A stretch of DNA of 64,000 nt from Curtobacterium sp. MCSS17_008 (lineage in GTDB: Bacteria; Actinomycetota; Actinomycetes; Actinomycetales; Microbacteriaceae). Shown here one piece after another: positions 18,070 to 25,628 of the stretch (the first letter of the stretch is position 1; each line of letters opens with the position of its first letter). The notes below the pieces were generated by a model. That model saw only the letters and a program-made list of their open reading frames with translations, made no database searches and was not told the origin of the DNA. The stretch spans positions 1 through 64,000 of the forward strand of contig NZ_QKSM01000004.1 of the NCBI RefSeq assembly GCF_003234185.1, given 5' to 3'. A program made the position numbers and the translations under genes.

Positions 18070-18193
18070 TCCGGTCGCAGGACGCGCCGCCCGCGGTCGT
18101 TCGGGTCGCGGAACTCGCTGCGCGGGGCGAACGTGAGCGGCAGGTCCTGCGACCAGAGCGAAGCGGTCGGGACGGGACGGACGGGAGGCGCGG
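18070..18193. repeat. 124-bp direct repeat, copy B
   Basis: The second copy, about 92 percent identical to 17906-18029. Its inner arms GGTCGCAGGAC (18073-18083) and GTCCTGCGACC (18144-18154) are perfect reverse complements. It ends 47 bp before the lacI stop codon. Confidence 0.8.
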
Positions 18194-18240
18194 GGCGGCG
18201 CTGCCCCGGGCCGCCCGTCCGACGGGGGTCGGGGGTCGCG

Positions 18241-19260
18241 TCAGCGACGCCGCGGTGCGCCCGACGAGCCGCGCACGATGAGCTGCGGCACGAGGTCGAC
18301 CGGCCGGAGCGCCTGGTCCTCCGACGGCAGGAGCAGCTCCACGCAGCGCCGGCCGAGCTCGGGGAAGTCCACCTGCACGGTCGTCAGCGGCGGCCAGAGG
18401 TGCTTCGCCTCCGGGATGTCGTCGTACCCCACCACCGACAGGTCGCCGGGCACGTCGAGCCCGTAGGACCGCGCCGCGTGCATGACGCCGAGCGCCATCG
18501 CGTCGTTCGAGCAGAAGATCGCCGTGCAGTCCCGGAACCGCAGGAGCTCACGGCCGGCGTGGTACCCGAAGTCCGCCGTCCAGTCCCCGAGGACCGGCGC
18601 GACCACGGGCATGTCCCGGTCGCTCATCTCGCGCAGGAACCCCTGCATCCGGGCGTCGGCCTCGATCCAGTCCTGGGGCCCCGCGATGTGCCGGACGTAC
18701 TCGTGCCCGAGGTCGAGCAGGTGCGCGGTCGCGAGCCGGGCGCCCTCCATCTGGTCGATGAAGAGCGTCGTGGGCTCGTCGGCCGCGCTCGTGCGGAGCG
18801 CCACGTAGGGCGTCCGCATGCCGAGCTCCTCGATGAGGTCGAACACGCGCTGCTGCGGCGCGATGACGATGATCCCCTCGACGTCCTGGTCGAGCAGGTG
18901 GCCGAGACCGTCGCGGACCGCCTCGTCGGTGGCCGCGGCGATGTTCGACGTCGTCACCGAGTAGCCCCGGGCGACGGCGGCGTCCTCGATCGCCTGCATC
19001 GTCGCCGCGGGGCCGTAGTGCGACCGCTGCGCCGTGAGCACGCCGATGGTGTGCGTCCGGCTCGTGACGAGGGCGCGGGCGGCACGGTTCGGCCGGTACT
19101 GCAGCTGCTCCATCGCCGCGAGCACGCGGTCCTTGGTCTCCGCCCGGATCGCGTCCGAGTTGTTGAGCACGCGCGACACGGTCTGGTGCGAGACGCCGGC
19201 GACCCGCGCGACGTCGCGGATGCTGGGCGAGCGCGGTTGCTGTGTCCGCGGTGACGCCAT
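18241..19260 (-). CDS. LacI-family transcriptional regulator of the monosaccharide ABC operon
   Basis: A 339-residue repressor. The N-terminal helix-turn-helix SIRDVARVAGVSHQTVSRVL (residues 13-32) and hinge helix YRPNRAARALVTSRT are canonical, followed by a periplasmic-binding-type ligand domain ending in GYDDIPEAKHLWPPLTTV. GGAGAG precedes the ATG. It lies directly upstream of the sugar ABC operon in the same direction, and matching operators occur before both, so it probably represses the transporter and itself until sugar binds. Confidence 0.9.
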   Translation of the reverse strand: MASPRTQQPRSPSIRDVARVAGVSHQTVSRVLNNSDAIRAETKDRVLAAMEQLQYRPNRAARALVTSRTHTIGVLTAQRSHYGPAATMQAIEDAAVARGYSVTTSNIAAATDEAVRDGLGHLLDQDVEGIIVIAPQQRVFDLIEELGMRTPYVALRTSAADEPTTLFIDQMEGARLATAHLLDLGHEYVRHIAGPQDWIEADARMQGFLREMSDRDMPVVAPVLGDWTADFGYHAGRELLRFRDCTAIFCSNDAMALGVMHAARSYGLDVPGDLSVVGYDDIPEAKHLWPPLTTVQVDFPELGRRCVELLLPSEDQALRPVDLVPQLIVRGSSGAPRRR

Positions 19261-19295
19261 CGTTGCTCTCTCCCGCCCGGGGCCGTGGCACGCCG

Positions 19296-19311
19296 ATGTG
19301 CACGTTCACAT
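19296..19311. promoter_or_regulatory. LacI-type operator upstream of lacI
   Basis: ATGTGCACGTTCACAT is a near-palindrome located 36 bp before the lacI start and shares its consensus with the site at 17693-17708. Confidence 0.6.
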
Positions 19312-19333
19312 TCCGAGCCAGATCATTATGCAC

Positions 19334-19510
19334 GCCCGCGACCTGCGCGCCAGCCGTGGCGCCAGGCGGGCGCAGCCGTGCGCCATGCGGGCGTGGCCAT
19401 GGCATCAGCCGGGCGCAGCCCTGCGCAGCCGTCCGCAGCCCTGCGCCAGGCGGGCAGCCGTGGCACCAGCCGGGCGTCAGGCCGCGGTGCTGCTCCCCGG
19501 CAGCCGGTCG
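19334..19510. other. low-complexity GC-rich spacer with degenerate repeats
   Basis: Between idi and lacI. Short units such as GCCAGGCGGGC, GCAGCCGTG and CACCAGCCGGGC recur irregularly. I see no gene here. Confidence 0.5.
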
Positions 19511-19540
19511 CGCTCCCGGGACGAGCCTCGGCGCGACGCG

Positions 19541-20083
19541 TCAGCGCGTGATGTGCAGGCCCGCCTGCTCGAGCTCCGTGAGCTGCCACCCGAGCCAGGG
19601 GCTCCAGGCGAAGGGTGCACCGGCGACGGACTCGCGCAGGGACTCCTCGGACACCCACGCGTACTCGGCGACCTCGTCGTCCGCAGGGGCCGGCACGTCG
19701 TCGGTCACGGCACGGAACACCGGGCAGACCTCGTTCTCGACTATGCCCGACGCGTCGACCGCGCGGTACCGGAAGTCGGGCAGCACGAGCTCGACGTCGC
19801 GGACGGTGATCCCGAGCTCGCGCGAGGCGCGACGGGCGATCGCGTCCTCGAACGCCTCGTCCGGACCGGGGTGCCCGCAGAACGTGTTCGTCCACACCCC
19901 CGGCCACGTCTTCTTCGACAGCGCACGACGGGTCACCAGGACCTGGCCGTCGGCGTTCCGCACGTGGCACGAGAACGCGAGGTGGAGGGGCGTCTGGTCG
20001 GTGTGCACCGCGAACTTGTCCGCCGTCCCGACCGGGGTACGGTCGTCGGCCAGCAGCACAACGGTTTCCGGGAAAGTGTTCAT
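19541..20083 (-). CDS. idi: isopentenyl-diphosphate delta-isomerase, type I
   Basis: A 180-residue Nudix-fold enzyme interconverting IPP and DMAPP for isoprenoid and carotenoid synthesis. The catalytic Cys69 sits in TNTFCGHP, and Glu118 in ENEVCPVF is the second catalytic/metal residue. The N-terminal half has the Idi pattern HLAFSCHVRNADGQVLVTRR. The start is ATG 20083; the open frame continues upstream only as antisense to crtE. It diverges from crtE with only 21 bp between the start codons. Confidence 0.95.
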   Translation of the reverse strand: MNTFPETVVLLADDRTPVGTADKFAVHTDQTPLHLAFSCHVRNADGQVLVTRRALSKKTWPGVWTNTFCGHPGPDEAFEDAIARRASRELGITVRDVELVLPDFRYRAVDASGIVENEVCPVFRAVTDDVPAPADDEVAEYAWVSEESLRESVAGAPFAWSPWLGWQLTELEQAGLHITR

Positions 20084-20092
20084 CTGCCTCGA

Positions 20093-20098
20093 TAGGTT
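20093..20098 (+). promoter_or_regulatory. -10 element for leaderless crtE
   Basis: TAGGTT ends 6 nt before the crtE ATG in the 21-bp idi-crtE gap. The reverse strand reads TAACCT 10 nt before the idi ATG, so the same bases may serve both directions. Confidence 0.5.
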
Positions 20099-20104
20099 AG
20101 GCCA

Positions 20105-21163
20105 ATGAGCGAGGAAGCGGCCACCGTGGCGCAGATCGACCTCGCACTGGTCGACGACTGCATCGAGCGCTTCTTCGCGGTGTCGTCGGCCCGTGCGCGT
20201 CGGTTCGGCAGACCGTCCGAGGAGCTCTGGCGCGTGCTCCGCAAGGCGAGCATGGGCGGGAAGCGCTTCCGCCCCCGCATGGTCCTGACCGCCTACAGCG
20301 GACTCGGGGGCAGCGACGGGCTCGCCGCGGCGAACGTCGCAGCGGCCTACGAGCTGCTGCACACCGCGCTCGTCGTGCACGACGACGTCATCGACCGCGA
20401 CTGGTCGCGCCGCGGCCGACCGAACGTCGCGGGCTCGTTCCGTGACACCGGCACCACCGGCGGCCTGGCGCTGCCGACGGCCGAGCACCGCGGGGTGAGC
20501 GCCGCCGTCATCGCCGGAGACCTCGCGCTCGCGGCCACCACCCGCTTCATCGAGGCCTCCGGCGTGACCGGCGAGCGTCGGAGCCGTCTGCTCGAGATCC
20601 TCGACGACGCGGTCTTCGCGAGCGCCGCCGGCGAGATGACCGACGTCGACCTCGCACTCGGCGTGATGCCCACGGTGGACGAGGTCCTGGCGATGGAGCG
20701 CGCGAAGACGAGCGTGTACTCGTTCGAGGCCCCGCTGCAGTCCGGCGCCGTGCTCGCCGGGGCCGACGAGTCCGTCGTCGCCGCGCTCGGCGCCTTCGGG
20801 CGGGAGATCGGCATCGCCTACCAGATCGTCGACGACCTGCTCGGGGTGTACGGCGACGAGTCCGTCACCGGTAAGTCGGTGCTCGGTGACCTGCGCGAGG
20901 GCAAGCGCACGATGCTCATCGCCTACGCCGCGACCACCGACTGCTGGGGGGACATCGCCCCCTACCTCGGCGACCCGGACCTGACCGAGGAGCGCGCCGC
21001 CGAACTGCGTGCGACCCTGGAGACCTGCGGCGCCAAGGCGGCGGCCGAGTCCCGGATCGCCGAGCACGCCGCACTCGCCCGTGCCGAGCTGTCGGCGCTG
21101 CCGTACGAGCTCGCCGAACGACTGGAGCACCTGGTGTCCGAACTGCTGGAGCGCGTGCGGTGA
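20105..21163 (+). CDS. crtE: geranylgeranyl diphosphate synthase
   Basis: A 352-residue trans-polyprenyl synthase making C20 precursor from IPP and allylic diphosphates. The first aspartate-rich motif DDVID is at residues 93-97 (HDDVIDRD) and the second is DDLLGVYGD at 243-251, the form usual for actinobacterial IdsA/CrtE enzymes. GGKRFRPRM (51-59) binds IPP. It is first gene of the carotenoid operon, apparently translated from a leaderless mRNA, and ends in GTGA overlap with crtB. Confidence 0.93.
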   Translation: MSEEAATVAQIDLALVDDCIERFFAVSSARARRFGRPSEELWRVLRKASMGGKRFRPRMVLTAYSGLGGSDGLAAANVAAAYELLHTALVVHDDVIDRDWSRRGRPNVAGSFRDTGTTGGLALPTAEHRGVSAAVIAGDLALAATTRFIEASGVTGERRSRLLEILDDAVFASAAGEMTDVDLALGVMPTVDEVLAMERAKTSVYSFEAPLQSGAVLAGADESVVAALGAFGREIGIAYQIVDDLLGVYGDESVTGKSVLGDLREGKRTMLIAYAATTDCWGDIAPYLGDPDLTEERAAELRATLETCGAKAAAESRIAEHAALARAELSALPYELAERLEHLVSELLERVR

Positions 21164-22077
21164 CCCAGACCGCACCACCGCGTCTGCCCCTGTACGACGC
21201 GACGGCCGAGGCTGCGTCCGGGGTCGTCATCGAGCGCTACTCGACCTCGTTCGGGCTCGCGAGCCGGCTCCTCACGAAGGACACCCGCGAGCACATCCGC
21301 AACGTGTACGCCCTGGTCCGCGTCGCCGACGAGGTCGTCGACGGCCCGGCGACCGAGGCCGGGCTCGACCACGACCTCGCCCGCACCGTGCTCGACGAGC
21401 TCGAGGCGGACACCGAGCGGGCGATGGCGCTCGGCTTCTCGGTGAACCCCGTCGTGCACGCCTTCGCCCGCACCGCGCGCACGACCGGCTTCGGTGCCGA
21501 GCTCACGAAGCCGTTCTTCGCGTCGATGCGGATGGACCTCGAGCGCACCGAGCACGACCAGGAGTCGTTCGACCGCTACGTGTACGGCTCCGCCGAGGTC
21601 GTCGGGCTGATGTGCCTGCGCGCCTTCGTCCACCGCGCCGGTCGACCGACCTTCGACGAGGCCGTGCTCGTCGACGGCGCACGGGCGCTCGGGGCCGCGT
21701 TCCAGAAGGTCAACTTCCTGCGCGACCTGCACGCCGACTTCGAGGTGCTCGGCCGCTCGTACTTCCCGGGCGTCGACGTCCGCACCTTCGACGAGGCCAC
21801 CAAGGTGCGCCTCGTCGCCGACGTGCAGGCGGACCTGGACCGCGCCGCGCTGACGGTCCCGCTGCTCCCGGTCGACGCGCGCAAGGCCGTCGGGCTCGCG
21901 CACGCGTTGTTCCAGGAGCTCAACGACCGGATCGCCGCGTGCCCGGCGGACCGCCTCGTGACGACGCGCGTGCGCGTGCCGAACCCGGTGAAGGCGCAGC
22001 TCGCCGCGCGCGTGCTCGCCGGTCGCGCCCCGCTGCCGTCCCGCGCAGCCCACCACCGGTCTGGAGGCCGTGCATGA
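21160..22077 (+). CDS. crtB: phytoene synthase
   Basis: A 305-residue squalene/phytoene synthase condensing two GGPP to phytoene. The aspartate-rich motifs are DEVVD at 57-61 and DLHAD at 189-193 (FLRDLHADFEVLGRSYFPG). The GTG start lies in the crtE stop (GTGA) and its own stop overlaps crtI in ATGA, so expression is tightly coupled. Confidence 0.93.
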   Translation: MTQTAPPRLPLYDATAEAASGVVIERYSTSFGLASRLLTKDTREHIRNVYALVRVADEVVDGPATEAGLDHDLARTVLDELEADTERAMALGFSVNPVVHAFARTARTTGFGAELTKPFFASMRMDLERTEHDQESFDRYVYGSAEVVGLMCLRAFVHRAGRPTFDEAVLVDGARALGAAFQKVNFLRDLHADFEVLGRSYFPGVDVRTFDEATKVRLVADVQADLDRAALTVPLLPVDARKAVGLAHALFQELNDRIAACPADRLVTTRVRVPNPVKAQLAARVLAGRAPLPSRAAHHRSGGRA

Positions 22078-23738
22078 CCCCGCCCCGCGCCTCCCGTCCG
22101 TCACGTCCCGCCCCGGGCCGTGCGGTGCCCGCCCGACGTGCCGTCATCGTCGGCGGCGGCATCAGCGGACTCGCGTCCGCCGCGTTGCTGGCGCGTGACG
22201 GCTACGCCGTCACCGTGCTCGAGCAGCGCGACCAGCTCGGCGGCCGTGCCGGGTCGTGGGAGCAGGACGGCTTCCGGTTCGACACCGGCCCGTCGTGGTA
22301 CCTCATGCCCGAGGTGTTCGACCACTTCTTCCGGCTGCTCGACACCACCGCCGACGCCGAGATGGACCTCGTGCGGCTCGACCCGGGCTACCGCGTCTAC
22401 AGCGAGGGCCACGACGAGCCGATCGACCTGCGCGCTGACCGCGAGGCGAACATCGCGCTCTTCGAGTCCATCGAGCCCGGCGCCGGCGAGCGGATGCGGA
22501 AGTACCTCGACTCGGCCGAGGACACCTACGCGATGGCCGTCCGGCGGTTCCTCTACACGACGTTCCAGGACCTGACGAAGCTCGCTGCCCCGGACGTGCT
22601 CCGCCGGCTGCCGAAGCTCGCACGACTGCTGCTCCAGCCGCTGTCGGCGTTCGCGTCGAAGGCCGTGCGGGACCGACGGCTCTGGCAGGTCCTCGGCTAC
22701 CCGGCCGTCTTCCTCGGCACCAGCCCGTACGCCGCGCCGAGCATGTACCACCTGATGAGCCACCTCGACCTGGCCGACGGGGTGCTCTACCCGAAGGGCG
22801 GCATCACCGAGGTCATCGCCGCCGTCGAACGCGTCGCCCGTCGCGAGGGCGCCGCGATCACCACCGGTGCGACCGTCGAGCGCATCGTCGTCGAGGACGG
22901 CCACGTCACGGGCGTCGTGCACCGCGACGCCTCCGGTGCCGAGCACACGGTGCCGGCCGACCTGGTGGTGAGCGCCGCGGACCTGCACCACACCGAGCTG
23001 CACCTGCTCGACGCGGAGCACCGGACGTACCCGGAGCCGCACTGGCGGAAGCGCGACCCCGGGCCGAGCGCCGTGCTCGCCTACCTCGGCGTCGACGGAC
23101 CCGTGCCCGGGCTCCTGCACCACACGCTCGTGTTCACCGCCGACTGGGAAGCGAACTTCGGCGCGATCTTCGGGAAGGACCGGCACGTGCCGGACCCGGC
23201 GTCGATCTACGTCTGCGCCCCGTCGGAGACCGACGACTCCGTCGCACCCGCGGGGTCGAGCAACCTGTTCGTCCTCGTGCCCCTGCCCGCCGACCTGACC
23301 ATCGGCCGGGGCGGGATCGACGGTGCCGGCGACCCGGAGGTCGAGCGGATCGCGGACCGGGCGATCGAGGTCATCGCCGAGCGAGCAGGCGTGCCGGACC
23401 TGCGCGACCGCGTCCGGGTCCGCCGCACGATCGGCCCGCAGGACTTCGCCGACGACTACAACGCGTGGAGCGGCTCCATGCTCGGGCCCGCGCACACCCT
23501 GGTGCAGAGCGCGTTCTTCCGCGAGAAGAACGTCTCCGGCAAGGTCGAGGGGCTGTACTACGCGGGCGCGTCGACCACCCCGGGCATCGGGCTGCCGATG
23601 TGCCTGATCAGCGCCGAGGTGCTGCTCAAGCGCATCCACGGCGACACCTCGACCGAGCCGCTGCCGACGCCGCTGCCGGCGCCGCTGTCGGGTCCGGCCG
23701 GGTCGTCGACGGCGGCGTCCGCCCGGACAGCGGGCTGA
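22074..23738 (+). CDS. crtI: phytoene desaturase (lycopene-forming)
   Basis: A 554-residue FAD enzyme introducing double bases-conjugated desaturations to give lycopene. The FAD-binding motif VIVGGGISGLASAALLA spans residues 24-40, and the carotenoid desaturase C-terminal signature YYAGASTTPGIGLPMCLIS is present. The first 22 residues (MTPPRASRPSRP...) are Pro/Arg-rich and unusual; they are encoded partly by a copy of the GCGCCTCCCGTCC intergenic repeat. The last 25 residues are also low-complexity Pro/Ala/Ser. The stop overlaps crtYe by one base (TGATG). Confidence 0.93.
   Translation: MTPPRASRPSRPAPGRAVPARRAVIVGGGISGLASAALLARDGYAVTVLEQRDQLGGRAGSWEQDGFRFDTGPSWYLMPEVFDHFFRLLDTTADAEMDLVRLDPGYRVYSEGHDEPIDLRADREANIALFESIEPGAGERMRKYLDSAEDTYAMAVRRFLYTTFQDLTKLAAPDVLRRLPKLARLLLQPLSAFASKAVRDRRLWQVLGYPAVFLGTSPYAAPSMYHLMSHLDLADGVLYPKGGITEVIAAVERVARREGAAITTGATVERIVVEDGHVTGVVHRDASGAEHTVPADLVVSAADLHHTELHLLDAEHRTYPEPHWRKRDPGPSAVLAYLGVDGPVPGLLHHTLVFTADWEANFGAIFGKDRHVPDPASIYVCAPSETDDSVAPAGSSNLFVLVPLPADLTIGRGGIDGAGDPEVERIADRAIEVIAERAGVPDLRDRVRVRRTIGPQDFADDYNAWSGSMLGPAHTLVQSAFFREKNVSGKVEGLYYAGASTTPGIGLPMCLISAEVLLKRIHGDTSTEPLPTPLPAPLSGPAGSSTAASARTAG
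22081..22100 (+). repeat. repeat half-arm embedded in crtI N-terminus
   Basis: CCGCGCCTCCCGTCCG at 22085-22100 is identical to the 3' arm of the hairpin at 50608-50623 and matches the arm family found at 13251 and 26875. Here it is translated as part of the crtI leader. Confidence 0.55.
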
Positions 23739-24100
23739 TGCCGGGGGCCTACCTCGCCGGACTCGTGGTGTCGATCGCAGGCATCGCGGTCCTCGACGCC
23801 CGGTACCGGTTGTTCTTCTGGCGCAGCCCCCTGCGGGCCGCGGCCGTGATGGTGATCGGGCTCGTGTTCTTCCTGGTGTGGGACGTCGCCGGCGTCCACC
23901 TCGGGATCTTCTTCATCGGGCAGAACGAGCTGCTCACGGGCGTGCTGCTCGCTCCGGAGGTGCCGCTCGAGGAGGTCTTCTTCCTCGTGCTCCTGTGCTG
24001 GACCACGATGGACCTCTTCGGCGCCCTGCGCGCCGTCGTGGCCCGTCGGCTCGACCGGCCCGACCAGACGGACGGCCTCGACGAGGGGAGCCGGCCGTGA
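23738..24100 (+). CDS. crtYe: C50 carotenoid cyclase subunit CrtYe
   Basis: A 120-residue membrane protein with three hydrophobic segments, of the heterodimeric lycopene-cyclase-domain type. It shows the family motif APEVPLEEVFFLVLLCW. With CrtYf it should cyclise the ends of the elongated C50 chain. The small size and pairing with crtYf and crtEb identify the actinobacterial C50 pathway rather than beta-carotene synthesis. GTGA coupling to crtYf. Confidence 0.88.
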   Translation: MPGAYLAGLVVSIAGIAVLDARYRLFFWRSPLRAAAVMVIGLVFFLVWDVAGVHLGIFFIGQNELLTGVLLAPEVPLEEVFFLVLLCWTTMDLFGALRAVVARRLDRPDQTDGLDEGSRP

Positions 24101-24492
24101 CCGGGACGGCGACGTACGCACTGCTCGCGGTGCCGTTCCTCGGCGTCGCGGCGCTCGTCGCGGTGGCCGCCGGTGCGGTCGCCGCCCGTCGCCACGGTGC
24201 CGGCCGCCGTCCGGTCGGGGTCGTCAGCGCCGTGCTCGCCGGAGCCGTCCTGCTCGTCATGACCGGCGTCTTCAACAACGTGATCGTCGGGCTCGGGATC
24301 GTCGCGTACGACCCCGCACTCGTCTCCGGGGCGCGGGTCGGCCTGTTCCCCGTCGAGGACCTCGCCTACTCGATCGGCGCCGCCCTGCTGCTGCCGAGCT
24401 GCTGGGTCCTGCTCGACCGCCCGCGCGCCGAGCGACCGGTACGGTCGGAACGCCCGAGCCAACCACCCCGTCGACCGGAGGAGACCCCGTGA
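24097..24492 (+). CDS. crtYf: C50 carotenoid cyclase subunit CrtYf
   Basis: A 131-residue membrane protein, the second half of the heterodimeric cyclase. It has three hydrophobic stretches and the conserved GLFPVEDLAYSIGAALLLP motif. The tail after residue 110 is Arg/Pro-rich. GTG start in the crtYe stop; stop overlaps the GTG of crtEb. Whether the ring formed is beta, gamma or epsilon cannot be read from sequence alone. Confidence 0.88.
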   Translation: MTGTATYALLAVPFLGVAALVAVAAGAVAARRHGAGRRPVGVVSAVLAGAVLLVMTGVFNNVIVGLGIVAYDPALVSGARVGLFPVEDLAYSIGAALLLPSCWVLLDRPRAERPVRSERPSQPPRRPEETP

Positions 24493-25415
24493 ACGCCACC
24501 ACCGCCTCCCGGCCGTCGACCCTGCGGGCGCTCTTCGTGTCGTCACGACCGATCAGCTGGGTGAACACCGCCTACCCGTTCGGCGCCGCGTACCTGCTCG
24601 GCAGCGGCGTCGGGGTCGACGGTGGCGGCGGGTTCTCGCTCGTCGCGTTCCTGGTCGGTGTCGTCTACTTCCTCGTGCCGTACAACCTGGCGATGTACGG
24701 CATCAACGACGTCTTCGACTACGAGTCGGACCTGCGGAACCCGCGGAAGGGCGGGGTCGAGGGGGCGCTGCTCGACAAGAGCGTGCACCGCGCCACGCTG
24801 TGGGCGGTCGTCGTCACGAACGTGCCGTTCCTCGTCGCGCTCGTGGTGCTCGGCGCGCTGTCCGGCAACGGGCCGTGGTCGTGGCTCGTCCTCGCGGTCA
24901 GCGTCTTCGCGGTGATCGCCTACTCGGCGCCGGGGCTGCGGTTCAAGGAGAAGCCGTTCCTCGACTCACTGACCTCGTCGACGCACTTCGTGTCGCCGGC
25001 GGTGTACGGGCTCGCGCTCGCCGGGCCGCACTGGACAGGACAGCTCGTCGCGGTGTGCGCGGCGTTCTTCCTGTGGGGTGTGGCCTCGCACGCGTTCGGT
25101 GCCGTGCAGGACGTCCTGGCCGACCGGGCCGGGGGCATCGGCTCCGTGGCGACCGTGATCGGCGCGCGGGCGACCGTGCGCCTGGCGTTCGTCGCCTACC
25201 TCGTCGCCGGGGTGACGCTGCTGTTCTCGGCGTTCCCGGGGCCGATCGCCGCGGTCGTCGTGGTGCCGTACGCGCTGAACGTGCTGCCGTGGTGGAACGT
25301 CACCGACGCCGGCGCCGAGTCGGCGAACGCCGGGTGGAAGCGGTTCCTGTGGATCAACTACCTGGCGGGCTTCATCGTGACGATGGCCCTCATCGCGTTC
25401 GCCTGGACGCACTGA
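24489..25415 (+). CDS. crtEb: lycopene elongase (UbiA-type prenyltransferase)
   Basis: A 308-residue UbiA-family membrane enzyme that adds C5 units from DMAPP to lycopene to give C45/C50 carotenoids. The aspartate motifs are NDVFDYESD (73-81) and DVLADRAGG (about 212-220), both expected for prenyl diphosphate binding via Mg2+. It is last in the crt operon. Pigments such as decaprenoxanthin or C.p.450 (first described from Corynebacterium, now Curtobacterium, poinsettiae) are the likely end products. Confidence 0.92.
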   Translation: MNATTASRPSTLRALFVSSRPISWVNTAYPFGAAYLLGSGVGVDGGGGFSLVAFLVGVVYFLVPYNLAMYGINDVFDYESDLRNPRKGGVEGALLDKSVHRATLWAVVVTNVPFLVALVVLGALSGNGPWSWLVLAVSVFAVIAYSAPGLRFKEKPFLDSLTSSTHFVSPAVYGLALAGPHWTGQLVAVCAAFFLWGVASHAFGAVQDVLADRAGGIGSVATVIGARATVRLAFVAYLVAGVTLLFSAFPGPIAAVVVVPYALNVLPWWNVTDAGAESANAGWKRFLWINYLAGFIVTMALIAFAWTH

Positions 25416-25470
25416 CGCACTGGCGCACTGACGCGTGGGGCGCCCGCGCCTGCGCCCGCGCCGTTCATCA

Positions 25471-25523
25471 ATGGAGCAGAAGACGTCGGGTCGGGGGAAC
25501 GCACTCGACGTCTTCTGCTCCAT
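25471..25523. terminator. 18-bp inverted repeat downstream of the crt operon
   Basis: Arms ATGGAGCAGAAGACGTCG (25471-25488) and its exact reverse complement (25506-25523) flank a 17-nt loop, 56 bp after the crtEb stop. The long loop and mixed-composition arms are unlike the other GC-rich hairpins here. Confidence 0.55.
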
Positions 25524-25628
25524 CGACGGGGCGCCGGCGGTCCCCTGCGCGACACTCGTCGCCGCCCTGACAGACTGGACGCACGCGCCGCGGGAGTCGT
25601 GGCGCCGCAGCCACGAAGGAGTGCACGC

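Larger units (their letters stand above)
17549..18240. other. 692-bp intergenic region: operator plus two 124-bp direct repeats
   Basis: Upstream of the sugar ABC operon. The gene-proximal part (17680-17740) carries the operator and an AT-rich patch (GGTAATTTACG) suitable as a promoter for the minus-strand operon. The distal part contains two near-identical 124-bp repeats. No credible gene is visible. Confidence 0.6.

Noticed and set aside
21009-23738. A 909-codon open frame extending crtI upstream through crtB
   Set aside because: The extra N-terminal part is the crtB region in the wrong frame, Arg/Pro-rich. The ATGA junction at 22074 gives a normal CrtI length.
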